From contig CAJNYU010004517.1 of NCBI GenBank assembly GCA_905331475.1, positions 186,001 to 250,000 on the forward strand: DNA of 64,000 nucleotides. The letters run 5' to 3'. The notes beneath the pieces are model-generated. The model searched no databases. It saw nothing but the letters and a program-made list of their open reading frames with translations, and had not been told where the DNA came from. Each line of letters opens with the position of its first letter. The stretch's first letter is position 1. This DNA comes from Rotaria socialis (lineage: Eukaryota > Rotifera > Eurotatoria > Philodinida > Philodinidae). Position numbers and translations under genes: made by a program. Below are positions 61,316 through 64,000 of the stretch, in pieces.

Positions 61316-63019
61316 AATTTTATTCAAGCATCCACCTACATGCGAATCAGCAGTAAAAGAGAAGAGAACCGTTTTGTATATTGACATTTTTTCTCTTTCT
61401 ACTTCTTTGAGTAGATATAGTATTGCACTCGAACGAAGAGAAACGAGTGATGTGCTAAAAAGGAATTGTTGTAGTAAATATATCAAAGCATTCGATCGAA
61501 ATTAAATCTAAACTACATGTTAAAATCATAGACCTTTTCATCGTATCAATGAACCGAAATTCTTTAAGATGCAAAACGTTAAAGTTCGTCTGTGTGACTT
61601 TCTTTTTGCCAGTGAATTGTTCGAGTTCACGGTCACGTATCGCAGGAATATCAAACACGCTCAAGAGATCTGTTCCTGCTCGAAACTTTAGTCAAATGCC
61701 TACAGCCTTTTGCATTCGATTAAAAACGTATTAAGCATATGAATCATGTATATTGACCAGCGATGACTATACATGAAGCAAAACAAACAGAATCACACGA
61801 TATTGTAAAATGAATTGTTCTTTTCAACGCTACAAAATGTTCAACAACGGTTTAATTGATTATTTTCTAGTACGAAATATGGTTCGAAATTTATTTGTTG
61901 AATTTTATATTGAAAAGACCTCGAAATCCATTCATTTGCTTAGGGTTTGTGTTTACTATATGTAATATTGTACCGCTGTTCAACCAACAAATTCATGTTT
62001 TCTTTGCCATCTACGCCGTGATATTCGATCAGGAATTTTTACAGGACGTGTCTTATTTCTCACACCTGTAGGATAGAGCAAAAAAGTTGTTTGGCATTGA
62101 AAAATGAACTGAATATATTTAATTACTAGAAAATAATGAATACGCTTTTTAATAATACGCGACGGTGACACATAGAAGCAGTTTGATTATCGGCAATGGC
62201 AACCAACATGTTTAACAAAACGTAGAGTCTCTCGTAAAAAGTTTTTCTATCGAAATACGATGCCATTTTTTAAGACACGCACGCGTTGATAAGAATTGAT
62301 TACACCAAGACAATTTATTCTCTAGTTTCATTTTCCCGTTCTTTTACTCTGATATGCAGATGCGTCGAGAAAGTTTCTTTGAAGAAAAATAATGATTACT
62401 TAAATTCGAGCAAACAATAATATTCAGTATTCAACGATAATTATGGTTTTCTTTTTACAGAATTGTGCGCCAATAATTATAAAATACATGAAATTGCGAT
62501 ATGTCTACAACTATTCAATGTATAATGGAGAAAGACAAAGTGCAAGAATTTACTTCCTCTCCGATTTCATGATCGGTTGTTTTTGCAAAGTTTATTTTTT
62601 ATGGCTTTGATAAATTGAAAATCTTATAGTTAGTCGTGAACAAGAAGGTACAAGTGAAGCCTGTGCTTTTTTTGTATATAACATATGTGTATTTTAACAA
62701 TGACCCCCTAGCGCGTCAATTTTATATCATTTTGATTAGAAATCGAGGCTTAAAAGGCTTAATAATAAAGCTCTGCACACATATTAATACCCGGATTTCT
62801 ACTTGTGCACCGATCATCAAATAATGACCAATGACGCAGTGCGGTTTTCATGTAAAGATGAAGAAATTTTCATTATCTTTGACGCTAGCACCCCACGGGT
62901 ATGGTATTCTGAATCGTTTGTCTTCTATTTTCGCCATGATTTATTTTTCCTAGTATTGTCTAGTAAAGATAAAAAAGTTTAAGAACATATCTCGTGCAAT
63001 TGCGAGGTACTCTGGTATT

Positions 63020-63320
63020 CAGGGGCGGCGGAGCGTCATTAAGCTAGGTGAGGCTCATAAATTTTTTTTCTATCGTGGAATTTTATGTGAGCATCAATCA
63101 GAAAATAAGTCTTCTTTTTATTGAACTTCAGAAAAAATAAAAATGGTCAGTATAAAAAAATAGATTTGAAGATACCAAAAAATACTTTTCTTTGCTGCTT
63201 CTTTGATGCAAGAATAAAAAATAGCAATATTCAGTACAAAAACAAGTGAGGCTGAGCCTCATCTTGCGAAATCTAGGTGAGGCTCAAGCCTCATCGGTCT
63301 CAGTGGCTCCGCCGCCAGTG
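63020..63320. mobile_element. hAT-type MITE with perfect 8-bp target duplication
   Basis: 301-bp element. The left end is CAGGGGCGGCGGAGCG; the right end, reverse-complemented, is CACTGGCGGCGGAGCC. A perfect 8-bp direct repeat CTGGTATT flanks it (63012-63019 and 63321-63328). The CA start, the GGGGCGG-type terminus and the 8-bp duplication are typical of hAT elements. The interior contains several GTGAGGCTC/GAGCCTCA strings in both orientations. No transposase. It is a different family from the elements at 21378 and 53363. Confidence 0.9.
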
Positions 63321-64000
63321 CTGGTATTTATCAATTTAGAAATCAACGATGTTATAGAGAAAACCAGAGCAAGGAAACGTTTGAGACGAAGGTCATCCTT
63401 TTTATATATTCGCATTTCAATATATCTTGTGCAACCGTTGATAAAACAGTGAGTGTAGAAAGATATAAGGACGCTTATTTCGATCGATGACTTACAAAGC
63501 TCGACTTATAGTAGAATAAGTTATGTTTATGTTCTCCACGCTTTGAAACATACGATTTGCTTAAAGAAAACTATATTTATATTTGTGATGATTCAAATGA
63601 GAATTTTTTTCTTATTAAAAATTATTCTTTTGAGATGGATTGTCAGCATAATAGTGACATATATAGAAATGTTCATATTATGTTTACTGTCGCAAATTTT
63701 AACTGACATCTTGAAATGATGTTTACGGAAATAGGGCACAATTTACAGTGTCTTCTTAAATTAGTTGTTTCCTCTAATTGAAACATGTTTTTTCTCTCTC
63801 TAGATAAATAAGAAATGAAATATCAGGAATTCTATTACGTCAGTTCGTATCTAATTATAATCAACCAAGTATGCGATGAAAACATTCAAAACAAAAATTA
63901 GATGTTCATTGATCAAAATGAGTAGTTCTGTTCAAGTCTGTACTTCACACAGTAAACTTTTAGTTATGATAAACTAGTCGGAGTTCAAAGACTAATCATC

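Larger units (their letters stand above)
60458..64000. other. Right-end region, no gene established
   Basis: About 3.5 kb. It holds an AG microsatellite (61295-61315) and a hAT-type MITE (63020-63320). Two short minus-strand segments could be exons of an unresolved gene: 62270-62126 and 62066-61980, the latter after a good TCCTACAG acceptor and ending at a stop with a very basic sequence. They do not join in phase, so no gene is called. Confidence 0.45.

Noticed and set aside
61980..62270. Two short minus-strand segments, one reading LYVLLNMLVAIADN, which at first resembled a TRP-channel S6 helix, the other a basic C-terminus after a good acceptor
   Set aside because: They cannot be joined in phase with a normal donor, no pore or ankyrin segment lies nearby, and the first segment is not hydrophobic enough.
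1..64000. tRNA, rRNA, CRISPR arrays, operons and bacterial promoters
   Set aside because: I looked for tRNA-like arms with a GTTCGA loop, conserved rRNA strings and regularly spaced repeats by eye and found none. The gene structure is eukaryotic.

Overview
The window looks like nuclear DNA of a small-genome invertebrate metazoan, most probably a bdelloid rotifer. It is AT-rich. Genes are split by many GT-AG introns, a large share of them only about 50-80 bp long. One gene belongs to an F-box plus leucine-rich-like family that I remember as strongly expanded in bdelloids (Adineta, Rotaria and relatives). No bacterial or organellar gene was seen. The taxon is an inference; the eukaryotic gene structure is seen directly.

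Layout. Plus strand: 1903-3669, a CABIT-like protein; 4264-6293, a Tubby-family protein; 7926-11811, an EB1-family microtubule plus-end protein with a duplicated, mutually exclusive CH-domain exon. Minus strand: 12951-23506, a 19-exon single-pass membrane protein with several CUB or CUB-like domains. A gene-poor stretch follows at 23507-28584. Plus strand: 28585-33534, CCDC17. Minus strand: 34380 to at least 47300, a giant acidic repeat protein (over 4,100 residues) that runs into a 100-N assembly gap; 47930-49678, an F-box protein with an apparent frameshift; 52185-54332, an SSUH2 homologue; 57330-57906, a C22orf15-like small protein; 60038-60457, a four-helix membrane protein. Exon joins were worked out by hand. 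In every multi-exon model except the F-box gene the phases close and the reading frame stays open.

Mobile and repetitive DNA lies in introns and intergenic DNA. Three short non-autonomous elements have terminal inverted repeats and 8-bp target duplications typical of hAT transposons: 21378-21867, 53363-53788 (same family, inverted) and 63020-63320. Two long foldback elements lie at about 9518-11486 (inside an EB1 intron) and 51225-51860. There is a further inverted-repeat element at 19694-20291 and a CGGCCGT-rich one at 55904-56122.

The observations I would follow first are two. (1) The EB1 exon pair 8228-8340 / 8488-8594: splice phases force exactly one of the two to be used. (2) The giant protein: at least five amphipathic helices matching the PKA RII-anchoring pattern occur in a scaffold that also repeats Arg-Lys-Ser-Ser sites, which suggests an undescribed kinase-anchoring scaffold. 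Several genes (Tubby, EB1, CCDC17) have links to cilia or microtubules in other animals, but nothing in the sequence shows that they work as a unit.
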